In this document: positions 1-10,010 of the stretch, piece after piece
How the letters are laid out: every line of letters begins with the position of its first letter
Position numbering within the stretch: the first letter of the stretch is position 1
NCBI RefSeq assembly: GCF_025602895.1
Contig: NW_026516212.1
Coordinates: 1 to 64,000 of the forward strand
DNA from: Polychytrium aggregatum
Lineage: Eukaryota > Chytridiomycota > Chytridiomycetes > Polychytriales
Length of the DNA: 64,000 nt
Direction: 5' to 3'
The notes under the pieces: model-generated
Database searches by the model: none
What the model was told of the DNA's origin: nothing
Seen by the model: the letters and a program-made list of their open reading frames with translations, nothing else
Translations under genes and position numbers: made by a program

Positions 1-222
1 CTAGGCTACTCTAGCGGACGTGAGCTCGGGGAGCACTTACGTTTATTCACGATAAAACCGAACTCCAGACAAACGGGGGGGAACGGGGGCAACCCGCAGG
101 TATACCCTGCGGTGGCCTGCCTGCGGTGCGTGAAAACGCAAAGCGCAGCACAGGTCACGACCCACTGCGCCGCGAGTACGCGCAGTACGCGCAGCACAGC
201 GTCGGAGATACCATCTCCTACA
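1..222 (-). repeat. A1 downstream (3') LTR, partial
   Basis: It matches positions 42156-42377 of the A2 LTR and is cut by the window edge. It contains the inverted repeat CCGCAGG/CCTGCGG around TATA, short GCGCAGTAC iterations, and the terminal hairpin GGAGAT-ACC-ATCTCC. Confidence 0.9.
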
Positions 223-231
223 CTCCCACAC

Positions 232-907
232 TTAAGAAGGCTCCTGCGAGGAGCCCTGCGTGTGCTCTTTATTTGGGGCTCCTCGAGGTTTTACCGTATT
301 TACTCAGCTCCTCGGGTGCATGGGACAAGTCCTCCAGTGTTTGCCATGTGTTGCCCGAGTGTGGGTAACCACCCACTTGACATAAAACCGAAGTGACCCA
401 TCAGCCACTTTCTTGTGCCTCACGATCCTTTCGACTTCATATTCTTGAGTATAGTATTGTCCGAGGTCGTCTTCCAGTGGTGCGTCGTCCGGGACACCTT
501 CGTCGGCTCGGGGAACTGTGCTGGACTGCGGGTCGTGTGGCGACGCAGCTTGGACACATGGAGGACAGGATGGAGCTTGCTTCCAGGTGGCAAGTCCAAC
601 AGGTAGTTGAGGGGACTGGGTCGGGCCGCTATCTTGAACGGTCCTCGGTACTTGGGCAACAACTTCTTTGACTGGGCTTCGGGGACCTTGATGTTGTTCG
701 GCGGTCAAGGTAGACAAGGTCTCCAACTTCAAAGGAGTACATCCTGGTGTCCGGCGGTCGTAGTACTTCGCCATCACTGTGGTTGCGGCATCCGTGAGGC
801 GCGTCCGGCGAGCATCTTGTGTCGGACTTGATGATCTTTGACAAAGGCAGCTTGGTTTGAGGCAATCCAGCCGTGGACTCGGCTCAGTGTCAAGGATGGT
901 GGAAACA
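232..907 (-). pseudogene. A1 pol, 3' fragment (integrase C-terminus and chromodomain)
   Basis: This block corresponds to the last ~225 codons of the A2 pol. It encodes the integrase C-terminal region and the chromodomain ([10 protein letters not shown]... FYVKWV). Compared with A2 it has several one-base insertions and deletions, for example near 510, 700-750, 785-830 and 850-900, so no frame spans it. Because the block 7317-9591 of the same element is clean, these indels may be consensus errors rather than decay. Confidence 0.85.
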
Positions 908-1699
908 TGTTAGGGATAGCTCCTGCTTGTTCTCCACTTTGACTGCACACTTGGCTATTCTTTTGCCTTTCTGTTTGTTTGTGTGTAGCCTTGCAGTTCC
1001 CCTCCGATTTTCCGCCTTTTGCCTGTCTTTTCCGCTCCTTCCGCACTTCCGTTTTCCCGCGCTGCTCCGCTTCCTTTGTCTTCTTCGCACGCGCCGGTTT
1101 GTTTGTGCACGCGCCTTGCTGCGATTGGTTGCAATTCGGCTGCCGGTCATGTGTCCCCCACCGGTGATCATGACCTGCCCTGACCGCCCCGATCTCTTGT
1201 TCATCTCGCATGCATTGCCCCAACCTTATACTTGACCAATCGCTTCTTGGACGTTGAGTCACATTGCTTCGCCTTTTGCACGTTTCTCCTGCCAGGTGCT
1301 TCGCTTTGCTTGCGCCTCTCTCGCTTTGGTTTCTCTGCCTGTCTCGGTGGTCCTTCTCGGCCCTCGTTCGTGCATCGCCCCCTTCGCCCTGCTCGATCGC
1401 CCACTTTTCCCTCCCTTGGCCGCCCTTCGCTGCCAAGTCCGGACTTGTCTATAAATAGCCTGACCCCCGCGATGTGTAGTCGAACCTTTAGCGTTCAAAA
1501 ATAGGACTAAATAAAGTGCCTTCTACTTTATTCTCTGAGTGTTCCTCACGTCTCATTTCGAGGACAAGTCTTATCTTGAACGGATCTTTGCTTCCCTCGC
1601 TCCCTCTCCGAGTCCACTTCGGACTCTACCCTTGCTTTCCCTGAGCTCACTTCGAGCTCACTTCTTCTTTTGCCGTTGAGTCCCCTTTGGACTCTAACA
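908..1699 (+). repeat. B1 5' LTR
   Basis: 792 bp, against 791 bp in the other B LTRs. It differs by homopolymer indels (CCCCCA, ATGCATTG, CCAATCG and an extra A in the primer-like AGCGTTCAAAAAT). It has a TATA box TATAAATA at 1450-1457 and the poly(A) signal AATAAA shortly downstream. Confidence 0.92.
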
Positions 1700-1770
1700 T
1701 CATTTTGAACGCTCCCTCTTGGCTTCCCGGCCTTTCTTCTTCTTTCGCCTCTCTTTCCCTCGTCGATCCG

Positions 1771-2726
1771 ATGGCTGAGCCTGCTGCACCCCGGCAGATC
1801 TCAATGCGTACCTGGCGCGCATGGAGGAGCGTATGAACGCCCTCATGACCCAGAACGCTGCTCTCCATCGTCAGATCCAAGATCTGCAAGCTCCCGCCGC
1901 CGCTCCCCGCCAAGTCTACCAGGTGAACAAGCCCAAGGAGTTCCTAGGTTCCCGCGACGAGGACGACGGCCTTCCTCGCCCAGTGCCACCTCGTCTTCCT
2001 CGCCGATCCTGCCTTCTTTGCGCCCGAGCGCCAGAAGGTCCTTTATGCCACCTCCTTCCTCCGCGGCGAAGCTTTCAAATGGTACGAGGCCGCCCTTTTA
2101 TATGGCCAACCGCTTCCCGGCTTCCTTCGCGGATTTTGAAGTTGCCCTCAAGTCGACCTTCGGTGAGGACACGGCCTCCTCGCAAGATAAGGCCTTGAAC
2201 GACCTCAAACGCTTGGTCCAGCTCAAGTCCTGCCAAGCCTTCGCCACCCGCTTCGTCCAGCTCGCCGCCCGCGTCCAGACTGACGAACCCACCAAGATGC
2301 ACTTCTTCAAGGAGGGTTTGAAGTCTGAGGTCAAGTTCCACCTCATCGGTCTCCGCCCCGCTCCCGCTTCCTTGCCCGAGTTGATCAAGGCAGCGGTCGA
2401 GTACGACGATGCCCTCCATCGTCTCAAGGTCTCCTCCCGTTCCCAACCTCCTCCTCCTTCTTCTCGCTCTGCTCCCCATCACCACCATTCTCCCGCGCAT
2501 GTTTCTTCTTCCTCCTCTTCTGCACCCACTCCCATGGACCTTGACTCTGTCTCGGTCCGCCCTGCTAAGCTCTCCGACGTCGAGAAAAAGCGACGTCGTG
2601 AGCAGGGTCTCTGCTTGTACTGCGGGGAAAAAGTCTTGTCCCGGCAGTCGCGATGTTCAGCAGTGCCCGGTTCTGGTCAAACGGAACTCGGGAAATGCTC
2701 ACAGCCGAGCAGCACCTCGCAAGTAA
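1771..2726 (+). pseudogene. B1 gag, frameshifted
   Basis: Same ATG context as the intact B2 gag (ATGGCTGAGCC). One C is missing in the run at about 1788-1791, and single bases are gained near 1960, 2093 and 2630 compared with B2, so the frame breaks four times. The capsid-like part and the single CCHC-type Cys cluster (LCLYCGEK) are recognisable. All changes lie in or next to short runs, which fits sequencing error as well as decay. Confidence 0.85.
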
Positions 2727-5700
2727 GCGAGGTGGTCTGTTCGGCGATACGAACATCTTCCCCCTCTGACTCGTCACTATCGGACGATAAGCTTCTTCTT
2801 CCGGCCACTCTTATCGTCATGAGTCTTTCTGGCCCGGTCTCCATCTCCCTTTCTGTTTTTATTGATGATGGATGTTCCGCTCTTGCCCTCATTGATCCTG
2901 CCTTTGCCGATCTCCATAAACTCTCTCTTATCCCTCTTTCTACTCCTTACTCCGTTTCCCTTGCTGATGGTTCTTCGGCCGGTTTCATTCGTTTCCAAAC
3001 CGCGCCTTTGACTCTGACCATTGGTTCCCACACCGAGTCGATTTCTTTTCTTGTGACTCGACTCTCCACCACTCCCATCACTCTTGGTCTTCCCTGGATG
3101 CGCTTGCATAATCCAGTTGTTAATTGGAAGTCCCTCTCCCTTTCATTCTCCGATCCCTCTTGCCTTGCTGATGGACACATCCTCGCGGATGTCTCTGCTT
3201 CTTCCTTGGACACTCCGTCCGCTTCCGGCTCCTCGCCTCCCCCTTCGGGCACTTCGCCTTTGACTCCTCCTCCCTCCGGTCCTTCCCTTACACCGGTTCC
3301 CTCCTTTGGCACTTCGCCTTCCCTTTCTTCCCGCCTTGACTCTGCTTCGCTTTCTGAAGAGCCAACGGCTTTATCTTCACCCGACATTGAGCTCGTTAAT
3401 GCGGCGAGTCTTCTCCGTCTTGCACGGGAAGACAAGCTCGACATTTTCGCTGCCCAAATGGATATCCGTCCTCCTTCGCCGGAGACGTATCCTACGGTGT
3501 CGATAAGGTCCGTGCTCACGACGAAGGTGTATGCCGAGTCTGGCACCCCTGTTGACTCTCGAGGCGTCCCACTCAAATACAATGAGTTTGGCGACGTTTT
3601 CAGCCTCAAGTCTGACCCTCCTTCTTCCTTGCCTCCTCAGCGTCCGTATGACTTGTCCATTGAGTTTGTACGGACCGAGGATGGAAAGGAACCTCGTTTG
3701 CCAAAGCCGGGGAAAGTCTATCCTTTGTCCCCGGCCGAGGAATCTGCTCTTTCGGAGTATCTGACCAACGCCCTCGCACGTGGTTGGATCTCCAAATCCT
3801 CTTCTCCCGTTGGTGCTCCCTGCTTCTTCGTGAAGAAGCCCAATGGTGGTCTTCGCCTTTGCGTCGACTACCGAGGCCTCAATGCCATCACGAAGAAGAA
3901 CCGTTACCCACTTCCCCTCTTCCAGGATCTTCTGGATAAACTTTCTTCTGCCCGCGTCTTCTCACACCTCGACCTTCCTGATGCTTACCACTTGGTTCGT
4001 GTCAAGAAGGGCGATGAGTGGAAGACTGCTTTTGTTTGCAAATCTGGCTCATTTGAGTACAATGTTATCCCCTTTGGTCTTTCGAATGCCCCCGCTGCTT
4101 TTCAGTTTTTATGAACGACATCTTCTCGGACCTCCTTGGTGTCTGTGTTGTCATTTATCTTGACGACATCCTGATCTTCTCAAAAGATCCCCAGGAGCAT
4201 GAGGAGCATGTTAAGCTTGTTCTCTCTCGCCTTCGTGAACACTCCCTTAAGGTCAATCCGGCCAAGTGTTCTTTTGACCTTTCTGAAGTTGACTTTCTCG
4301 GCATGATCATTTCTGCCGATGGCATCAAAATGGACCCTGCCAAGGTCGAGGCCGTTTCCCTTTGGCCTGTTCCCTCTTCTGCTCGCGATATCCAAGTCTT
4401 TATTGGTTTCGCAAACTTTTACCGCCGCTTCGTCAAGGACTTTTCCGCACTTGCTCGTCCTTTGACTTCCCTCACTACCAAATCCTCCACCTTCTCTTGG
4501 TCTCCCGAGGCCCAAGAGGCTTTTGATTCTCTTAAACTTTCCTTCACTTCCGCACCTATTCTTCGATACTTTGATTTCTCTAAACCCGCTGTCATCGAGC
4601 CCGATGCTTCTGACTTTGCTTTGGGTGCCGTCCTTTCTCAGTTTGACCCTGACGGCGCTCTTCACCCCGTTGCTTTTCACTCTCGGCAATTCCGTCCCGC
4701 CGAGGTGAATTATGACACTCACGACAAAGAGCTCCTCGCCATTGTCGATTCCTTTACCGCCTGGCGTCATTACTTGATGGCTGCCGACCCTGATATTCCC
4801 ACTCTTGTTTTCTCTGATCATCAGAACCTTACCCGGTTCACTGCCGCTTCTCAACTTTCTCGCCGCCAGTTCCGGTGGGCCCAATTCCTTTCTGACTTTG
4901 CTTTTCGCATTTACCACCGCCCTGGTCGTCTCAACACCAAAGCCGATGCTCTCAGTCGCCGTTCTGACTTTGAGATAAAGCCTGGTGACTCCCTCCACTC
5001 CACCAACTTCCTTCAGCTGTTCGAGTCTATTTCTCTCGACAGCATCACTGTTATCGGCTCGAATCCCGACTTTCTTTCCGAGATTCGAGCTGCCACCCTT
5101 TCTTGTTCCCTCCTTTCTGACTTTAACGCCAAACGTCTTGATGGCGATTACTCCTTCCGTGACGGTCTCCTTTACTTTAAAGACCTGATCGTTGTCCCTT
5201 CCCCCGAGCTCCAGCTCAAAGTGTTTGAGCAACGTCACTGCTCCGCTGCCGCTGGTCACTTTGGTCTTGCCAAGACCGTTGAGCTCGTCTCCCGGGACTT
5301 TCACTGGCCCCGGCTTCGTAAGTCTGTGCGTCGCTTCATTGCTAATTGTGAAGCGTGCCAGCGAGCCAAGCCGTCCCGTCACTCCCCTTATGGTTTACTT
5401 CATCCTCTCCCCGTTCCTTCCGAACGTTGGTGGGACCTGTCGATGGACTTCATCACGGATCTCCCACCTTCGAACGGTTTTGACTCGATCTTCGTGGTTA
5501 AGGACCGCCTGTCCAAACAAGCACACTTTGTGCCCACCACGAAGACGGTTACAGGCGAGCAAACCGCCGAACTCTTCCTCTCCCACATCTTCCGCTTGCA
5601 TGGTTGTCCCCGGTCTATTGTTTCGGACCGAGGAACTCAGTTTACTTCGGCCTTCTGGAGGCGCTTCAATGAGCTTCTGAAGACGAAGATTTCCCTTTCT

Positions 5701-6513
5701 TCTGCCTTCCACCCCGAGACCGACGGTTCGACCGAGGTTCTCAACCAGGTCATCGAGCAGTATTTGCGTATCCATTGCAATTACCTGCAAGACGACTGGA
5801 CCCTTCACCTTCCCCTTGCCGAGTTCACTTACAACAACTCGGAAAACACCTCCACTGGCATGACTCCCTTCTTTGCAGTCCATGGCCATCACCCCATTTT
5901 CGATCCCTCTATCATTCGTGATCCCTCTGTTGTGCCCTCTGCCGAAGAACGTGTCGACCGACTTCAGACCGTTCTCGAGGATCTCAAGGCCAACCTCCGG
6001 GTTGCCCAAGAGTCCTACACTGTGCAGGCCAACAAATCCCGTCTCCCCACTCCCGACATCTCCGTTGGCGACCTCGTTTTTCTGGATCGTCGCCACATTC
6101 GCACCCTTCGTCCCTCCAACAAGCTTGACCAGAAAAAGCTTGGCCCCTTTAAAGTTCTTCGCCGCATCAACCCCGTTGCCTTTGAGCTTAAACTCCCTTC
6201 CACACTTAAAGTTCACCCCGTTTTCCATGTATCCCTCCTTGAACCCCGAACGAAGGACATTGTTCCCGAGTTCACCCAACCAGAACCACCTCCCATTCTT
6301 GTTAACTCCCAGGAAGAGTTTGAGGTCGAGACTGTTCTCGATTCTCGGCTCTTCCGTGGTCGCTTACAGTACTTGGTTCAGTGGAAGGGCTATTCCGAGA
6401 CTGACCGGTCTTGGGAGCCCGCTGCCAATGTTTCCCACGCCACTGATCTTGTTGCTGACTTCCACCTTCGCTATCCCTCAAAGCCGAAGGCGACGTCCGG
6501 AGTTCGTCGCTAA
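2690..6513 (+). pseudogene. B1 pol, one frameshift
   Basis: Pol polyprotein read from the GGGAAAT slip site at 2690-2696. The order is retropepsin-like (IDDGCS), reverse transcriptase (YLDD), RNase H, integrase (HHCC zinc finger and DDE core) and chromodomain. The only break is at about 4106-4111: CAG followed by five T here, six T in B2, which splits pol inside the RT just before the YLDD motif. A Q/H difference at about 3640 is one of very few substitutions relative to B2. Confidence 0.9.
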
Positions 6514-6525
6514 GGAAGGGGATGA

Positions 6526-7316
6526 TGTTAGGGATAGCTCCTGCTTGTTCTCCACTTTGACTGCACACTTGGCTATTCTTTTGCCTTTCTGTTTGTTTGT
6601 GTGTAGCCTTGCAGTTCCCCTCCGATTTTCCGCCTTTTGCCTGTCTTTTCCGCTCCTTCCGCACTTCCGTTTTCCCGCGCTGCTCCGCTTCCTTTGTCTT
6701 CTTCGCACGCGCCGGTTTGTTTGTGCACGCGCCTTGCTGCGATTGGTTGCAATTCGGCTGCCGGTCATGTGTCCCCCCACCGGTGACTCATGACCTGCCT
6801 GACCGCCCCGATCTCTTGTTCATCTCGCATGCATTTGCCCCAACCTTATACTTGACCAATCCGCTTCTTGGACGTTGAGTCACATTGCTTCGCCTTTGCA
6901 CGTTTCTCCTGCCAGGTGCTTCGCTTTTGCTTGCGCCTCTCTCGCTTTGGTTCTCTGCCTGTCTCGGTGGTCCTTCTCGGCCCTCGTTCGTGCATCGCCC
7001 CCTTCGCCCTGCTCGATCGCCCACTTTTCCCTCCCTTGGCCGCCCTTCGCTGCCAAGTCCGGACTTGTCTATAAATAGCCTGACCCCCGCGATGTGTAGT
7101 CGAACCTTAGCGTTCAAAATAGGACTAAATAAAGTGCCTTCTACTTTATTCTCTGAGTGTTCCTCACGTCTCATTTCGAGACAAGTCTTATCTTGAACGG
7201 ATCTTTGCTTCCCTCGCTCCCTCTCCGAGTCCACTTCGGACTCTACCCTTGCTTTCCCTGAGCTCACTTCGAGCTCACTTCTTCTTTTGCCGTTGAGTCC
7301 CCTTTGGACTCTAACA
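6526..7316 (+). repeat. B1 3' LTR
   Basis: 791 bp, looks identical to the B2 LTRs. TATAAATA lies near 7071. Three stem-loops with 6-bp stems and 5-nt loops lie at 7227-7243, 7260-7276 and 7295-7311. Confidence 0.95.
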
Positions 7317-9591
7317 CAAAGGCACTTGGTTTGGGAGGCAATCCAGCCGTGGACTCGGTCAGTGTCAAGGAGGTGGGAACATCAGGCTGGAATCCGTAGA
7401 GCGCCTCAAAGGGGCTCAAGCCAGTTGTGCTCGACTTGGCGGTGTTGTATGCAAACTCTGCATGACTCAGCTGTATGTCCCAGTCGTCTTGGCTGGTCGA
7501 GGCGTATGTCCTCAGGTATTGCTCGAGGGTGCGGATCGTCCGCTCGGACTGTCCATCCGTTTGTTGGTGGTGCGAGGTTGACATGTTCAGCTTGGTGCCG
7601 AGATGGTCGAACAGACTTGTCCAAAACAAGGAGGTGAATCGGGGGTCTCGATCACTGACGATGGACTTTGGGAGGCCGTGGTGCTTGAACACATGCTTGA
7701 AGAACAGCAGTGCAAGGTCAGGCGCGGAGCATGTCGTCTGGCACGGCACAAAGTGTGCCATCTTGCTGAACCTGTCGACAAAGACAGCGATTGCATCGTG
7801 GTCCAACTTGGTCGTCGGTAGATGCGTGATGAGATCCATGGACATGCTGGTCCAGGGGCGGTCGGGAACAGGCAGGGGTTGCAGCAATCCTTGCTCTCGG
7901 GTCGTGCGTGACTTGACCATCTTGCAGGTATGGCAGGACTCGATGTACTTCTCGACGGTGCGCTTCATTCCAGGCCAGTATGCGACTTTGGCCAGTCGGT
8001 CGTATGTCTTCTCGACTCCAAAGTGTCCAGCGAGGGGCGAGTCGTGGACCTCTTGGAGCAACTTGGTCTTCAACGACGGAATGTCCGGCACACAGACACG
8101 GCTGTCCTTCTTCAGGAGGAGCAGGCCATCACGCACTGTGTACTCGGATGATTCGTCGTCCTTGGGGAGCTTAGACACCTTTCGGAACAGTTCTCCGAAC
8201 TGTTTGTCGTTGGCGATGTTGTCTCGGACAACATCCAGCATCGTGTTGTCGACACTGACAGTCGACTCGTACAGTGACGCCAATTGGTAGTCGGGGCGTC
8301 GGGACAGTGCGTCAGGCACCACATTGAGTTTGCCTTTCTGGTATACAACCTCGTAGTTGTACTCGGCGAGGAACTCCATCCATCGCGCTTGGCGTCGGCT
8401 CAGGTTCTTCTTGGTGTCGAGGTAACGCAGTGACTGGTGGTCCGTCACAATCTTGAAGGGCTTGGCGGTACCGTGGAGGTACACTCGGAACTTCTGCAGC
8501 GCGTAGATGATCGCAAGCTGCTCCTTCTCGTGCACGGGATAGTTGATCTCGTGTTGGGACAGTTTGCGCGACTCGAAGGCAACGGGCCTTCCCTCCTGCA
8601 TCAAAACAGCTCCCACCGCAAAGTCGGAGGCGTCGGTGTGCACGGAGACATCCGTGTTCGGGTCGAACACAGCGAGGACAGGAGCGTTCGTCAAGGCGTG
8701 CTTGAGGGTCTCGAACGCTTGGCGTTGTGGGTGGTCCCACACGAAGGGGCACTCTTTGCGGAGTAGGTCTGTGAGTGGACCGGCAGTGCGCGCCAGATCG
8801 GGGATGAATCGGCGGTAGTAGTTGACGAGACCGAGAAACGACTGCACGTCAGAGACGCATGCGAGCGGCGGCCACTCGACCACAGACTTGACCTTGGCGG
8901 GGTCGACTTCGATTCCTCTTCCTGAGACAACGTGTCCCAGGAACGGGACTTGATTCTTGAAGAACTCACACTTGGACAGTTTGGCATACAACTTGTGCTC
9001 GCGTAGCTTGGCCAGCACGCGGGCGACATGACCTTCATGGGTCGCTTCATCCTTGCTGTACACAAGGATATCATCCAGGTACACGATGACAGAGTTGTCG
9101 AGCTCTTGGCGGAACACATCGTTCATCAGCTGCATGAACGTGGCAGGTGCGTTCGTCAATCCGAACGGCAGCACTAGGAACTCGTACAGTCCGTAGCGAG
9201 TCCTGAAGGCGGTCTTGTGGACATCATCCTCGTGGATGCGGATCTGATGGTAGCCTGAGCGGAGGTCTATCTTGCTAAAGACCTTTGCTCCACTCAGACG
9301 ATCCATCAACTCGTCGATCCTGGGCAACGGGTAGGTGTTCTTGATGGTCTGTTTGTTTAGTGCGCGATAGTCGACGCACATCCTGAGATCACCTTCTTTC
9401 TTCTTGACAAAGAGCACTGGTGCACCATACGGTGACTGGCTCGGGCGGATGAACCCATGGGCGAGGAGGTCATCCAACTGGCGCTTGAGTTCGTCCATCT
9501 CCGTCAGCGACAGTTGGTACGTCGGTCTTGACGGAGGCGACGAGCCTGGTTCGATGTCGATGCGATGATCGACGGTGCGTTGGGGTGGCAG
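7317..9591 (-). pseudogene. A1 pol, central fragment (RT to integrase)
   Basis: Open on the minus strand and essentially identical to 42992-45266 of A2. It encodes RT (VDYRALN, YLDD), RNase H, the integrase zinc finger and the DDE core. The frame runs at its 3' end into B1 LTR sequence and picks up a foreign tail and stop, so an ORF caller would report a false 744-residue gene. It is cut on the right by C1. Confidence 0.93.
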
Positions 9592-10010
9592 TGTAAGGAG
9601 TGAACAAGCGCAAGGACGAAGACCAAGTGCTTGGTATGAGCTTTATTAGCTTTTAGCCCCGAACACCAAAGAACAAGTTTTGTTCGAACTGGTGTTCAAC
9701 ATAGGCTCAGACATGCAGGGCTATTTATAGACCGGGAGAAGGTCGAGGGGCAAAAGTGGGCGAGAAGGGTGGAGCATCACAGAGAAGCGAGAAGGGGGTG
9801 CGAGAGTGGCTGGTGTGCAAGCGAGAGAGGCTTGGCACAGCCCGGGGACATGTGCCGAGCGGTGGGGGAGGCAGGAAACCAGTAGACGCGGGTGGCAACG
9901 GCGCGTGCTCATGCATGGGGGCAAACAAACACGTGGGGACTCATGATTGGTGCGGAGGGCGAGAGCATGCGGGACAATCTCATTGGTCCGTTGTGATGCT
10001 GGTCATCACA
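9592..10010 (-). repeat. C1 3' LTR
   Basis: Starts TGTAAGG and ends ATCACA on the plus strand. It carries a minus-strand TATA box (plus TATTTATA, 9722-9729) and a minus-strand AATAAA. Confidence 0.95.

Larger units (their letters stand above)
908..7316 (+). mobile_element. Ty3/gypsy chromovirus B, copy 1 (B1), inserted in A1
   Basis: Near-identical to B2 (50903-57309). It has LTRs at 908-1699 and 6526-7316 with TGTTAG...CTAACA ends, gag, pol, and a polypurine tract (AAGGAAGGGGATGA) directly before the 3' LTR. Its flanks are A1 sequence but no 5-bp duplication is present. Instead the A1 segment starting CAAAGGC and ending GGAACA (65 bp in A2) occurs on both sides. One-base differences from B2 in gag and at about 4110 in pol break the frames. 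Confidence 0.93.

Noticed and set aside
842-907. A 65-bp target-site duplication made by B1 integration
   Set aside because: B2 and the solo B LTR both have 5-bp duplications; a 65-bp one is not produced by this integrase type.
4100-4115. A programmed frameshift inside B1 RT
   Set aside because: B2 has one more T in the same run and reads straight through, so this is a deletion or a sequencing error.
4180-5382. Long minus-strand frames opposite B1 and B2 pol (about 400 and 294 residues)
   Set aside because: Antisense shadows of pol, identical in both copies, with no recognisable domain.
7264-9498. A 744-residue minus-strand frame as a separate gene
   Set aside because: It is the central pol fragment of A1; its last codons and stop come from the B1 LTR and its start is an internal methionine.
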